Below are positions 1-7,658 of a DNA stretch of 9,856 nt, one piece after another. The notes beneath the pieces are model-generated. The model searched no databases. It saw only the letters and a program-made list of their open reading frames with translations, and had not been told where the DNA came from. This DNA is from Bacteroidota bacterium (GTDB lineage Bacteria; Bacteroidota; Bacteroidia; Bacteroidales; Rikenellaceae). The stretch is taken from assembly GCA_023413645.1 (NCBI GenBank), contig JAEZPN010000040.1:1-9856 (forward strand). Direction: 5' to 3'. Position numbers and translations under genes: made by a program. The first letter of the stretch is position 1, and each line of letters starts with the position of its first letter.

Positions 1-1771
1 CTCTAAAGTCGGGCATGGTCAACAAATTGTCCGCATTGAGTATGCCCACGGTGGTGACGCCGCCAAAGTCGAAGCCCTTGGTGAGTATCTGTGTGCCTAC
101 GAGGATGTCGGCCTCACCGCTATCGAAGCGTGTTACGATGCGCTTAAATGCTCGCTCCGAGGTCGAGGTGTCGCCATCGAGGCGCTCTATGCGTGCCTCG
201 GGCATAAGGCGCGAAATCTCCTCAGCAACCTTCTCTGTGCCGAAGCCCATGAGTGCCATATCTTGAACCTCGCAGTTGGGACACATCTTGGGTGCGGGCA
301 TGTTATAACCGCAGTAGTGGCACTCCATGCGGTCGCTTGCCTTATGGCGTGTAAGTGTCACGTTGCAGTGGGGGCAGCGTGGCGAGTAACCACATGTGCG
401 ACATTGTATATAGGGTGCGTAGCCACGGCGATTCTGGAAGAGAATGGCCTGCTCGCCCGCACTCAGTGAACGGTTTATATTCTGCAACAACTCAAGGTTG
501 AAATGTGTCTTGCGCTCGTTGCGCTTCACGGCGCGTATGGTATCTGAGATGATAACCTCGGGGAGTACAGCCTCGCCCCAGCGCTCCGTAAGTTCGACGT
601 AGGCATACTTGCCCGTAGTGGCGTTATATAGGCTCTCCAGCGAAGGCGTAGCGCTACCCAAGACCACCTTTGCGCCATATACACGACTCATCACAACGGC
701 CATGTCGCGGGCGTTGTAGCGTGGTGTGGGATCTGTCTGCTTGTAGTTGGCGTCGTGCTCCTCGTCCACCACGATAAGACCTGGGCGCTTCATCGGCAGG
801 AATATTGCCGAGCGTACGCCCACGATAAGTTCTCCACCCGTAGAAGATGCAAGGCGTAGGAATGTCTCGCCACGACGTAGGGGTGTGAGGCGAGAGTGGT
901 ATGTCGTAGTGCGACCTTCGAAGATGCGCTCTAGGCGCTCGACAAGTTGCGAGGTTATGACAATCTCGGGGACAAGGACAAGAGCATCGCGACCTTCGGC
1001 GAGGGTGCGAGCGATTAGGTGTACGTATATCTCGGTCTTTCCCGAGCCCGTAACACCATGTAGGAGTGCAACCTTTCCAGATTTATGGCCACGGTCTATG
1101 GCCTCGAGGGCACGTTGCTGTGCCTCGGAGAGTGTGGGAAGGAGGAAGTCGTTTTTGTCGTGCGTCGCCTCGATGGGTGCTTCGCGTAGCTCGATGAGAC
1201 CTCGGCGTTTGAGGTCGGCAATATGCACACTCTCGGCATCCACAAGGCGGCGGGGCACGAAGCCATCCACGCTCTTGCGCTCTATGGCGAGTGCTGCAAT
1301 GCGGTCCATGGTCTCGGTGCGGCGAGGTGCCTTGCGCGAGTGCTTATTTACGTAGGCGGCAAGGTTTTCCTCGGTGCGTAGCTCCGCTGCCAGAGCAATA
1401 AATGTCTCGGTGGGGGACTCTATGCTACGCTCGTCGAGCTCAGTGAGCGTTGTAGCCGATGGCTTGGCAAGTGCGGGGAGAGCAACGCGCATTACCTCGC
1501 CTATGGTGCACATGTAGTACTCCGCAATCCACTCCCAAAGGCGCTGTGCCTCAGGCGTTACAAGGGGTGTGGAGTATAGCCTCTTTAGTATAGGCTTTAT
1601 GCGTGGATAGTCGGGCTTCTGGGGCGTTAGGCTCCACACGATGCCCGTATAATAACGACTGCTGCCAAACTGTACGACTACGGCGTCACCCACGCCCACA
1701 CCCAACGCTTTATCCACCGAGAAGGTGTACATTGGTTGTGCCAGCGGGAGAACTACCTGTGCGTAAAGCAT
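1..1771 (-). CDS. priA: Primosomal protein N' (replication restart helicase PriA), 5' part, runs off the window
   Basis: PriA is the 3'-to-5' DNA helicase that recognises stalled or abandoned forks and reloads the replisome in the cytoplasm. From the ATG at 1771 an open frame of 590 codons continues past the left edge; full PriA is usually 730-830 residues, so the C-terminal part is missing here. Seen in the translation: an N-terminal DNA-binding start (MLYAQVVLPLAQPMYTFSV), Walker A GVTGSGKT at 239-246, Walker B DEEH at 336-339, a GSATPS helicase motif, and GTQILTKGFDF from 559. Eight zinc-binding cysteines lie at 457, 460, 466, 469, 484, 487, 497 and 500, with the same spacing as I recall for E. 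coli PriA. This start is favoured because it gives the usual beta-strand opening. The gene follows the yitT-family gene by 36 nt with no terminator seen, so they may share a transcript. Confidence 0.96.
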   Translation of the reverse strand, partial: MLYAQVVLPLAQPMYTFSVDKALGVGVGDAVVVQFGSSRYYTGIVWSLTPQKPDYPRIKPILKRLYSTPLVTPEAQRLWEWIAEYYMCTIGEVMRVALPALAKPSATTLTELDERSIESPTETFIALAAELRTEENLAAYVNKHSRKAPRRTETMDRIAALAIERKSVDGFVPRRLVDAESVHIADLKRRGLIELREAPIEATHDKNDFLLPTLSEAQQRALEAIDRGHKSGKVALLHGVTGSGKTEIYVHLIARTLAEGRDALVLVPEIVITSQLVERLERIFEGRTTTYHSRLTPLRRGETFLRLASSTGGELIVGVRSAIFLPMKRPGLIVVDEEHDANYKQTDPTPRYNARDMAVVMSRVYGAKVVLGSATPSLESLYNATTGKYAYVELTERWGEAVLPEVIISDTIRAVKRNERKTHFNLELLQNINRSLSAGEQAILFQNRRGYAPYIQCRTCGYSPRCPHCNVTLTRHKASDRMECHYCGYNMPAPKMCPNCEVQDMALMGFGTEKVAEEISRLMPEARIERLDGDTSTSERAFKRIVTRFDSGEADILVGTQILTKGFDFGGVTTVGILNADNLLTMPDFR

Positions 1772-1807
1772 GGCAGCAGCGTTTTTAGATATTAATATAG
1801 TGCTCTA
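1772..1807 (-). other. Short AT-rich gap between the yitT-family gene and priA
   Basis: This 36-nt spacer separates the TAG stop of the upstream gene from the priA ATG. It holds a perfect 10-bp palindrome, ATATTAATAT (1789-1798). I find no TAnnTTTG promoter box, no GC-rich terminator stem and no Shine-Dalgarno sequence. The simplest reading is an intra-operon spacer with the AT-rich leader common before Bacteroidetes start codons. The palindrome may be chance in such AT-rich sequence. Confidence 0.5.
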
Positions 1808-3043
1808 CTAGAGCTTATTCAAGGCGTCGAAACCCTGGCCGTATACGCCCATTACAGAGCCTACGGTGATAAATGCGTTAGGATCCTGCTCGCGCACGAA
1901 CTTCAAGATTGTTGAGGTATCGCGCTTGCGGCAAACAACCATAACAGCCTTTGAAGGGGTCTTCGAGTACCAGCCCATAGCGTCGATAAGTGTAGCACCG
2001 CGGTTAGCCCTGGTGTTAATCATCTCAGCCATACCCTCGTAGTCCTTACAGAAGATCATAATCTGGTTAGACTGCTGGTTACCAGACTGTACCAAATCAA
2101 CAGTATAGCCGATAACTACAATCATCATGAAACCATAAATCATACGAGCAAATGCGTCTGCTGTAAGTGGTGGAATAGTGATCTTCCAAATTGGGCCATC
2201 ACCCTTTCCTGGGTGAAGCTGTGCATTATTAGGATCAGCAGGAGCTACTACATCTTCAGTCATAACAGACTCTAACTCACTTGCATCGTTTGTAGTGGTT
2301 GTTACATCTGCGATAACAACAGCATCTGTTGTAGTTGTAGCAATCTCATCAAACTCTACCGCATCGTCAGCGATTTCTGTATCTGCATCGGCAACCAATG
2401 TAGTCCTCTTGGTACCATCTTTGTTCCAACCATTGTCGTCAAACCACTTCTCTGTTGGTACCATTGATACGCTTGTAGAGAGGAAGAGTGAACCGATAAG
2501 GATACCACAGTCGGTCATAAACAATACTCTACCATAGCTTACGGTGCGGAACTTGTTGATAATCATTGCAACGATATCTGTACCACCTGTTGAACCGCCC
2601 TGCATGAACGATACTGCAATACCTAGACCACATGATGCAGCACCCATAGCAACCAAAAGAATACGCCATGAGTCAACACCCTCAACAATCTTAACCATAG
2701 TGTCATCAGGAAGCAAGCTCACGATGTTAAACATCACAGACATCATCAAGATACAATAGAGTGTCTTGATGCCGAACTTCCAACCTACGATGATAACACC
2801 GAGGATAAGAAGGATACAGTTGATGATGAAAATCAAGTTACCAATGGTGAAGAAGCCCTCAGAGAGTGAAACAGGGAGAATGGCGTTGATAAGTGTAGCC
2901 AAACCTGCGGCACCACCACCCATACCACCAGCGGGAAGTACGCACATCTGCCAGCCGAAGGCGTAGCAGAACATACCAAAGGTCATCAAAAGATACTCCT
3001 TGATGCCTACAAGAATCGAACGAGAAGAGATTTTTACACCCAT
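1808..3043 (-). CDS. YitT/DUF2179 family membrane protein with an unusual acidic, Thr-rich insertion
   Basis: This is an inner-membrane protein of the YitT family, which has no firmly established biochemical role. Hydrophobic segments occur near residues 12-33, 40-57, 62-88, 91-111, 126-147, 170-193 and 298-318. The family signature GGSTGGTD is at 149-156. The C-terminal DUF2179 domain covers about 325-411, with GWYSKTPSKAVMVVCRK followed by DPNAFITVGSVMGVYGQGF. At 411 residues it is well above the usual 280-310. The excess is a segment at about 195-290 that is rich in Asp, Glu and Thr and poor in Lys/Arg, lying between the last two membrane segments. If DUF2179 is cytoplasmic, as usually assumed, this loop faces the periplasm. 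The ATG at 3043 sits behind a Bacteroidetes-type promoter and a 14-bp palindrome. Family assignment is firm; function is unknown. Confidence 0.92.
   Translation of the reverse strand: MGVKISSRSILVGIKEYLLMTFGMFCYAFGWQMCVLPAGGMGGGAAGLATLINAILPVSLSEGFFTIGNLIFIINCILLILGVIIVGWKFGIKTLYCILMMSVMFNIVSLLPDDTMVKIVEGVDSWRILLVAMGAASCGLGIAVSFMQGGSTGGTDIVAMIINKFRTVSYGRVLFMTDCGILIGSLFLSTSVSMVPTEKWFDDNGWNKDGTKRTTLVADADTEIADDAVEFDEIATTTTDAVVIADVTTTTNDASELESVMTEDVVAPADPNNAQLHPGKGDGPIWKITIPPLTADAFARMIYGFMMIVVIGYTVDLVQSGNQQSNQIMIFCKDYEGMAEMINTRANRGATLIDAMGWYSKTPSKAVMVVCRKRDTSTILKFVREQDPNAFITVGSVMGVYGQGFDALNKL
2291..2365 (-). repeat. Two degenerate tandem peptide repeats inside the YitT insertion
   Basis: Residues 227-239 (DAVEFDEIATTTT) and 240-251 (DAVVIADVTTTT) are adjacent imperfect copies of one unit, and the next residues (NDAS) start to resemble it again. 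The matching DNA is also similar: on the plus strand both copies begin with TTGTAGT and are about 37 nt long. Replication slippage followed by divergence would explain the pattern, but a low-complexity segment could produce it by chance. Confidence 0.6.
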
Positions 3044-3076
3044 ATCAATTCAGAATTTGTAAAAAATAAGGCTAAT

Positions 3077-3088
3077 AGTTTATAAACT
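3077..3088. promoter_or_regulatory. Perfect palindrome in the yitT leader, candidate operator
   Basis: AGTTTATAAACT is its own reverse complement. The symmetry extends one base on each side (3076 and 3089) to give the 14-bp TAGTTTATAAACTA. It lies between the predicted promoter and the yitT-family ATG, about 30 nt downstream of the TAnnTTTG box, where a dimeric repressor could block transcription. AT-rich leaders produce short palindromes easily, and I see no second copy in the window, so the operator role is only inferred. Confidence 0.35.
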
Positions 3089-3117
3089 AATGTTAAAATT
3101 TCCGTGTAAATTTGGGG

Positions 3118-3149
3118 CAAATGTACAAACTTTCGCCCAAATCGAGCAA
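3118..3149 (-). promoter_or_regulatory. Bacteroidetes-type promoter for the yitT-family gene
   Basis: On the minus strand TTG (3149-3147) is followed after 21 nt by TACATTTG (3125-3118), matching the Bacteroidetes sigma-ABfr consensus of a -33 TTTG-like box and a -7 TAnnTTTG box. The -33 box is only a partial match (ATTG). Initiation near 3110 would leave a leader of roughly 65-70 nt. The promoter is downstream of the GH92 terminator candidate, so it would uncouple yitT and priA from the glycosidase operon. Confidence 0.65.
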
Positions 3150-3175
3150 TTTTTGACGGTTATTTTAACGGTAAA

Positions 3176-3208
3176 CCCGCAAATAGTTGAGTTTAAGCCA
3201 TTTGCGGG
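3176..3208 (-). terminator. Stem-loop terminator candidate after the glycosidase operon
   Basis: CCCGCAAAT (3208-3200 on the minus strand) and ATTTGCGGG (3184-3176) form a perfect 9-bp stem with a 15-nt loop, beginning about 9 nt after the stop codon of the lipoprotein GH92. Two G-U pairs could lengthen the stem. Only three U residues follow, so it is a weak intrinsic terminator by the textbook model, although its position between the last operon gene and a new promoter fits well. Confidence 0.6.
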
Positions 3209-3217
3209 CCCTGTCAA

Positions 3218-5407
3218 TTAGTACCAAACGCTCTTGTTAGCGCCCATGTGGAACTTAAGCGTGCCACCTGCTACAATCTCCTCGTGGGTGATGTAGTAGC
3301 GGTCGAGAGCCTTGCCGTTGAGTTCTACGCTCTGAACATAGCGGTTCTCCTCGCTATAGCCCACACGCTCAACACGGAAGATGCCACCCTCGACATCAAC
3401 CTCCGCAGCGTCAACCATAGGTACACCCAATACATACTGCTTAGATGCGGGCTCCACGGGGTAGAAACCGAGAGTTGTCATAATGTACCATGCCGACATC
3501 TGACCCACATCCTCGTTACCTGAGAGACCGTCGGGTTGGTTAGAGTACATAGTGTCCATAACCTCGTAGAGGCGGTCGGCAGCCTTCCATGGCTCACCCA
3601 ACATTGTATAGAAGTAGATGATATGGTGGCTGGGCTCGTTGCCGTGAACATACTGACCAATAAGACCTGAGATATCGGGAGTCACATCCTCACCCTCCAT
3701 CTTAGAGTCTGTAGTGAAGAGCTCGTCGAGGCGTGCGATAGTAGTCTCGCGACCACCCATGAAGTACTCCAACATATCGAGATCGTGGGGTACGAGCCAG
3801 AGGTACTGCCATGCGTTACCCTCGCAGTACTCGTTCGCAATGCGCGATGCGTTGTAAGGGTTAAAGTCCTCGCGCCACTCGCCTGTAGATGATCTACCGC
3901 GGATGAAACCTGTCTCGGGGTCGTAGTAGTTGGTCCAAGAGTGGCTACGATTAGTGAGGTATGCAGCCTCCTCCTTCTTGCCGAGTTTCTCGGCTACGGT
4001 AGCAGCTGCGGCATCGGCGATAGCAAACTCCATATCGTGTGCTATAGACTCTCCCTGGAGGTCGTTGGGCATGTAACCATACTCCTTGCGGTACTTACCA
4101 CCACGCATATCCTGCATTGCAGAGGTGTAGATAGCCTGCCATGCGCGCTCGTGGTCGATGCCCTCGATGTCCTTAGCTACGGCATCCGATACGGCTATGA
4201 TGCCTGGTGAGCCCACCATACAGCCATTGTCCCAACCCCACAAGTGCCAGATTGGAAGGAAACCCTGCTCCTCGCAGATGTTAATCATGGTGTTTGTAAC
4301 ATCGTCCATAAGCTCGGGATGAGTGATAGTCATTAGAGGGAGCTTAGTGCGGTAAGTATCCCACAATGAGAATGTTGTATAGGTGTCATGACCTGGGTCG
4401 GGGTGTACAACATTGTCGGCACCACGATATGTGCGGTCTACGTCAGAGAACAACGATGGCGCAACGTACATGTGATACATTGCAGTATAGAATATCTCCT
4501 CCTGAACTGCTGATGCACCCTCGATGCGAATCTTCGAGATCTCCTTATTCCACTTGCTGTATGCCGCCTTACGTGCTGCGTCGAAGTTGGTGTTGCGAAG
4601 CTCCTTCTCGAAGTTGAGCTCGGCACCCTCGGGGCTTGTTGATGAAAGGGCTACCTTAACGCCAATCTGCTCGCCGGCTGTTGTGTCGAAGTGTATGCGG
4701 TAGTAGAAACCGTAGTCGCCAATAGGCTCGAATGCGGTGAAGGGCTTCGAGAACTCGATGACGAAGTATACCTTCTGGTTGTTTGACCAGCCCCAGCTGT
4801 GGCGGCGACCAACAACCTTAGTGTCGCTAACGGCCTCAGCGAAGAGATCCTCGGGACGGTCGAAGCAGCCACCGTGTACAAGGTCGAGGATGATAGAGGC
4901 ATCCTCACCCTCGGGGAAGGTGTAGCGGTGCAAGCCACCACGCTCCGTTGCGGTCATCTCCGCGAGGATGTCGTAGCGTGTGAGGGGTACAGAGTAGTAG
5001 CCTGGCTCTACGACCTCCTGTGTGCGGTCTGCCTCGCTCCAGAAGCCTGTAGAGTAGTCGCCAAGACGGCCACGACCATACTCCACCTCGCCCATAACGG
5101 GCATGAGCGTAACGTCGAACAAGTCGCCACAGCCCGTACCTGAGAGGTGGGTGTGCGAGAAGCCGATTACGCTATTCTCAGAGTCGTGGTAGCCCGAGCA
5201 CCAGTCCCACTCCTGGGTGATGCTTGTAGGGCCTACCTGTGTCATGCCGAAGGGCACGTTGGCACCTACGAATACGTGACCATGGCCTCCAGAGCCAATC
5301 TTTGGGTTTACCTTTGCCGCATAGTCTGTGGCATTGGGAGCCTCTGTCGCGCAGCCAACGAGAGCCGCAAGCGCCAAGAGCGCAGTGAGTAGTTTTGTTG
5401 TCTTCAT
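3218..5407 (-). CDS. GH92 family alpha-mannosidase, lipoprotein
   Basis: GH92 enzymes are calcium-dependent, inverting exo-acting alpha-mannosidases that trim N-glycans and fungal mannans. The 729-residue protein starts with a lipoprotein signal (LVGC, lipid-anchor Cys19). The residues after Cys19 (ATEAPN) hold only one acid, so a strong surface-export signal is not evident and a periplasm-facing anchor is likely. Family landmarks are FSLWDTYR at 346-353, YCEGNAWQY with the expected general acid Glu529, HGNEPSHH at 588-595 (active site and calcium region), and GNEDVGQMSAWY at 630-641 with acidic Glu632/Asp633. Length and order match well-studied Bacteroides GH92 enzymes such as BT3990. It starts 1 nt after the stop of the other GH92 and is the last gene of the array. 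Linkage specificity cannot be read with confidence. Confidence 0.95.
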   Translation of the reverse strand: MKTTKLLTALLALAALVGCATEAPNATDYAAKVNPKIGSGGHGHVFVGANVPFGMTQVGPTSITQEWDWCSGYHDSENSVIGFSHTHLSGTGCGDLFDVTLMPVMGEVEYGRGRLGDYSTGFWSEADRTQEVVEPGYYSVPLTRYDILAEMTATERGGLHRYTFPEGEDASIILDLVHGGCFDRPEDLFAEAVSDTKVVGRRHSWGWSNNQKVYFVIEFSKPFTAFEPIGDYGFYYRIHFDTTAGEQIGVKVALSSTSPEGAELNFEKELRNTNFDAARKAAYSKWNKEISKIRIEGASAVQEEIFYTAMYHMYVAPSLFSDVDRTYRGADNVVHPDPGHDTYTTFSLWDTYRTKLPLMTITHPELMDDVTNTMINICEEQGFLPIWHLWGWDNGCMVGSPGIIAVSDAVAKDIEGIDHERAWQAIYTSAMQDMRGGKYRKEYGYMPNDLQGESIAHDMEFAIADAAAATVAEKLGKKEEAAYLTNRSHSWTNYYDPETGFIRGRSSTGEWREDFNPYNASRIANEYCEGNAWQYLWLVPHDLDMLEYFMGGRETTIARLDELFTTDSKMEGEDVTPDISGLIGQYVHGNEPSHHIIYFYTMLGEPWKAADRLYEVMDTMYSNQPDGLSGNEDVGQMSAWYIMTTLGFYPVEPASKQYVLGVPMVDAAEVDVEGGIFRVERVGYSEENRYVQSVELNGKALDRYYITHEEIVAGGTLKFHMGANKSVWY

Positions 5408-5408
5408 G

Positions 5409-7655
5409 CTATTTGGTTTTTAATTTTAGTTTCAACTCCTTTGCCTTTACGAGGTCGGCGTGTGATATGCGGTAGTCCGAACACTTGCCGCCAAGTCGTA
5501 TATCCTTGATATAGTCGCCCTTGCCCTCGGTGGTTATCACTATTGTGCCGTGCTGGGTGTCGATCTCGGCACGCTCGAAGCGGGGTGTGGTGATGGTGTA
5601 GTAGGGCTCACCTGGGCAGTCGGGGTAGATGCCGAGCATAGAGAATACTGCCCATGTGGACATCGTGCCTGTGTCGTCGTTGCCAGGCAGACCATCGGGC
5701 GTTGTGGTATAGTTTGCGTTGAGTAACTCCTTGACTATGTGCTGTGTGCGCCACTCCTCGCCCTTAACGCGGCTAAATAGGTAGGGGTAGGCGATGTCGG
5801 GCTCGTTGGTGGGGTCGTAGTGACCATTGTCGAATACCCACTGCAACTTCTCAACGAATCGCTTCGTGCCACCCATAGCCCTTATTAGACCCTCGATGTC
5901 GTGGGGCACGAAGAAGGTGTAGTTCCATGAGCTACCCTCGTGGAAACCTATGGTATTTGAGAAGTTTGCACCCGCTGCGGGGTCGAACTCGCCGATGTAG
6001 TTGCCATCCTCGCCAATGGGGCGCATTGCACCGTCAGTCTTAGAGTAGTAGTTGCGCCAGCCCGCTGCTCTACGCTCCATCTCCTTGGCAAACTCCTCGT
6101 CGCCCATCTCGTGGGCAAAGGTGGCAAGGGCATTATCTGCCACGTAGTACTCCAAAGCGTGCGATACGGAGTTATCGCCCGACATATCCTGTGCAAAGAG
6201 TCCCACGGGGATGTAGCCACGCTCGATATATGGGTCGATGTCGGGGCGTATAGCGTTGTGCTTACCCTCTGTCGTTGCTGAGCGCTTCATAGCCTCGTAT
6301 GCGGCGTTGATGTCGAAGTCGCGCAGGCCCTTGAGGTAGCTATCCACGATTACAGGGATTGCGGGGTCGCCCTCCATAGTGAATGTCTCGCGACCGTAGA
6401 GCTCCCAGCGTGGCAACCAGCACCACTCCTGGCTCATGCCAATCATAGAGCGTATCATGTCGGTCTGTGCCTCGGGATATGCAAGAGTAAGTAACTGATG
6501 CACATTGCGGTAGGTATCCCACAATGAGAATACTGTATAGCGGTCATAGCCCACAGCTAAACCCGTAGCGCCCGACTCCATTGCAGGGTATTCGCCATTT
6601 ACATCGCTCACGATGTTGGGATGGAGCAACGAGTGGTAGAGCGCGGTGTAGAAGATGGTGCGGTCATCCTCCGTGCCTCCCTCTACGCGTATGCGACCGA
6701 GAGCCTCGTTCCACTTTGCCTTGGCTGCCTCGCGCACGCTGTCGAAGTCGCGTGTGCCAACCTCGGCGTCGAGATTTTTGCGTGCATTCTCTATCGAGAC
6801 ATACGATATGCCGACCTTAACCACCACCTCGGTACCCGGCTCGACATTGCCGAGTTTGAAGATAGCGCCTATGTCGTCGCCCATTATCTCGCGCGCGTAG
6901 TTTTTATATAGTTTATACTCGCCACTATCGCCCGACCATGCCGCCTCGATGCCCGTCATCTCGGGCTGTAGCTTCCAATAGTTTATATCCTCGGCGGGGT
7001 ACGAGATGCGCACAACAAAATATATGGGGAATACGGCTTGGTTGGTGTAGCAGAAGGTGCCAAGTAGGCGCATACCCTCGATTTCGGTGTTGCTCACGCG
7101 GCGAAGCATTGCTCCCGACTCATTTGAGAGTGCTGTGCCAAGGTCGACGATAATGTTAGCCTCGCCACCCTCGGTGAAGGTGTAGCGCTCGACCGAAGCA
7201 CGCTCCGTAGCTGTTGCCTCAGCACGAATGGCGAACTGGTCGAAGGTTGTGGCGTAGTAGCCAGGCGTTGCCACCTCGTTGCTATATGTCGAGCCACGCT
7301 TTGTGCGGTCTGCCTCGGCTGTGCCCGTTGTCGCCATGGTGATTATAGCGCCCAACTCGGGACATCCCACGCCACTTAACGCACCATGCGCAAAGCCCAC
7401 GCTATACTTGTTGCGGATGTCGTATGGCGTACTCCACCAGCGGTTATCCTTGTCGAAGCGGTTAAGCTCCGAGCCAGTAACATTAAACGGCACAGCCGCC
7501 ATCATACCGTGGGGCACAACAGCGCCAGGGTGCGTAGCCGAGTAGTCGGCAGTGCCGATAAAGGGGTCTACCCACTCGGTGTAATCCACCCTCTCTTGTG
7601 CCGAGAGTGTGGTGCAGAGGGTGAGGAGTGCTATAATCGTAAGTCTAATTCTCAT
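5409..7655 (-). CDS. GH92 family glycosidase, secreted, divergent paralogue
   Basis: This is a second GH92 protein of 748 residues, with a signal peptide that ends in LSA-QE (cleavage near residue 19) and no lipobox, so it is predicted to be soluble in the periplasm. Conserved blocks are FSLWDTYR at 376-383, FHEGSSWNYTFFVPHD with the expected general acid Glu573, TNEPDIAYPYLF from 616, and GLPGNDDTGTMSTW with Asp660/Asp661. The block equivalent to HGNEPSHH in its neighbour reads GHYDPTNEPDIA, so the pocket around the substrate differs and the two enzymes probably cut different linkages or aglycones. It starts 3 nt after the GH97 stop codon and is followed after 1 nt by the lipoprotein GH92, which implies coupled translation. 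All expected catalytic acids appear present; the precise substrate is unknown. Confidence 0.94.
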   Translation of the reverse strand: MRIRLTIIALLTLCTTLSAQERVDYTEWVDPFIGTADYSATHPGAVVPHGMMAAVPFNVTGSELNRFDKDNRWWSTPYDIRNKYSVGFAHGALSGVGCPELGAIITMATTGTAEADRTKRGSTYSNEVATPGYYATTFDQFAIRAEATATERASVERYTFTEGGEANIIVDLGTALSNESGAMLRRVSNTEIEGMRLLGTFCYTNQAVFPIYFVVRISYPAEDINYWKLQPEMTGIEAAWSGDSGEYKLYKNYAREIMGDDIGAIFKLGNVEPGTEVVVKVGISYVSIENARKNLDAEVGTRDFDSVREAAKAKWNEALGRIRVEGGTEDDRTIFYTALYHSLLHPNIVSDVNGEYPAMESGATGLAVGYDRYTVFSLWDTYRNVHQLLTLAYPEAQTDMIRSMIGMSQEWCWLPRWELYGRETFTMEGDPAIPVIVDSYLKGLRDFDINAAYEAMKRSATTEGKHNAIRPDIDPYIERGYIPVGLFAQDMSGDNSVSHALEYYVADNALATFAHEMGDEEFAKEMERRAAGWRNYYSKTDGAMRPIGEDGNYIGEFDPAAGANFSNTIGFHEGSSWNYTFFVPHDIEGLIRAMGGTKRFVEKLQWVFDNGHYDPTNEPDIAYPYLFSRVKGEEWRTQHIVKELLNANYTTTPDGLPGNDDTGTMSTWAVFSMLGIYPDCPGEPYYTITTPRFERAEIDTQHGTIVITTEGKGDYIKDIRLGGKCSDYRISHADLVKAKELKLKLKTK

Positions 7656-7658
7656 CTG

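Noticed and set aside
747..1355. 202-codon plus-strand open frame with many Arg and Ser residues
   Set aside because: It lies wholly antisense to the helicase core of priA, whose motifs are intact. The Arg/Ser-rich composition is typical of a reverse-frame shadow.
1789..1798. ATATTAATAT palindrome before priA as an operator or terminator
   Set aside because: It is short and made only of A and T in an AT-rich spacer, so chance is the better explanation.
4356..6531. Identical 18-nt string GTATCCCACAATGAGAAT at 4356-4373 and 6514-6531
   Set aside because: Both copies encode the conserved GH92 motif around FSLWDTY, so protein conservation explains the match. It is not evidence of recombination or a regulatory repeat.
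5409..7655. Cys14 in the signal peptide of the second GH92 as a lipobox
   Set aside because: The preceding residues LTL do not fit the lipobox, and LSA-QE is a good SPase I site, so a soluble protein is more likely.
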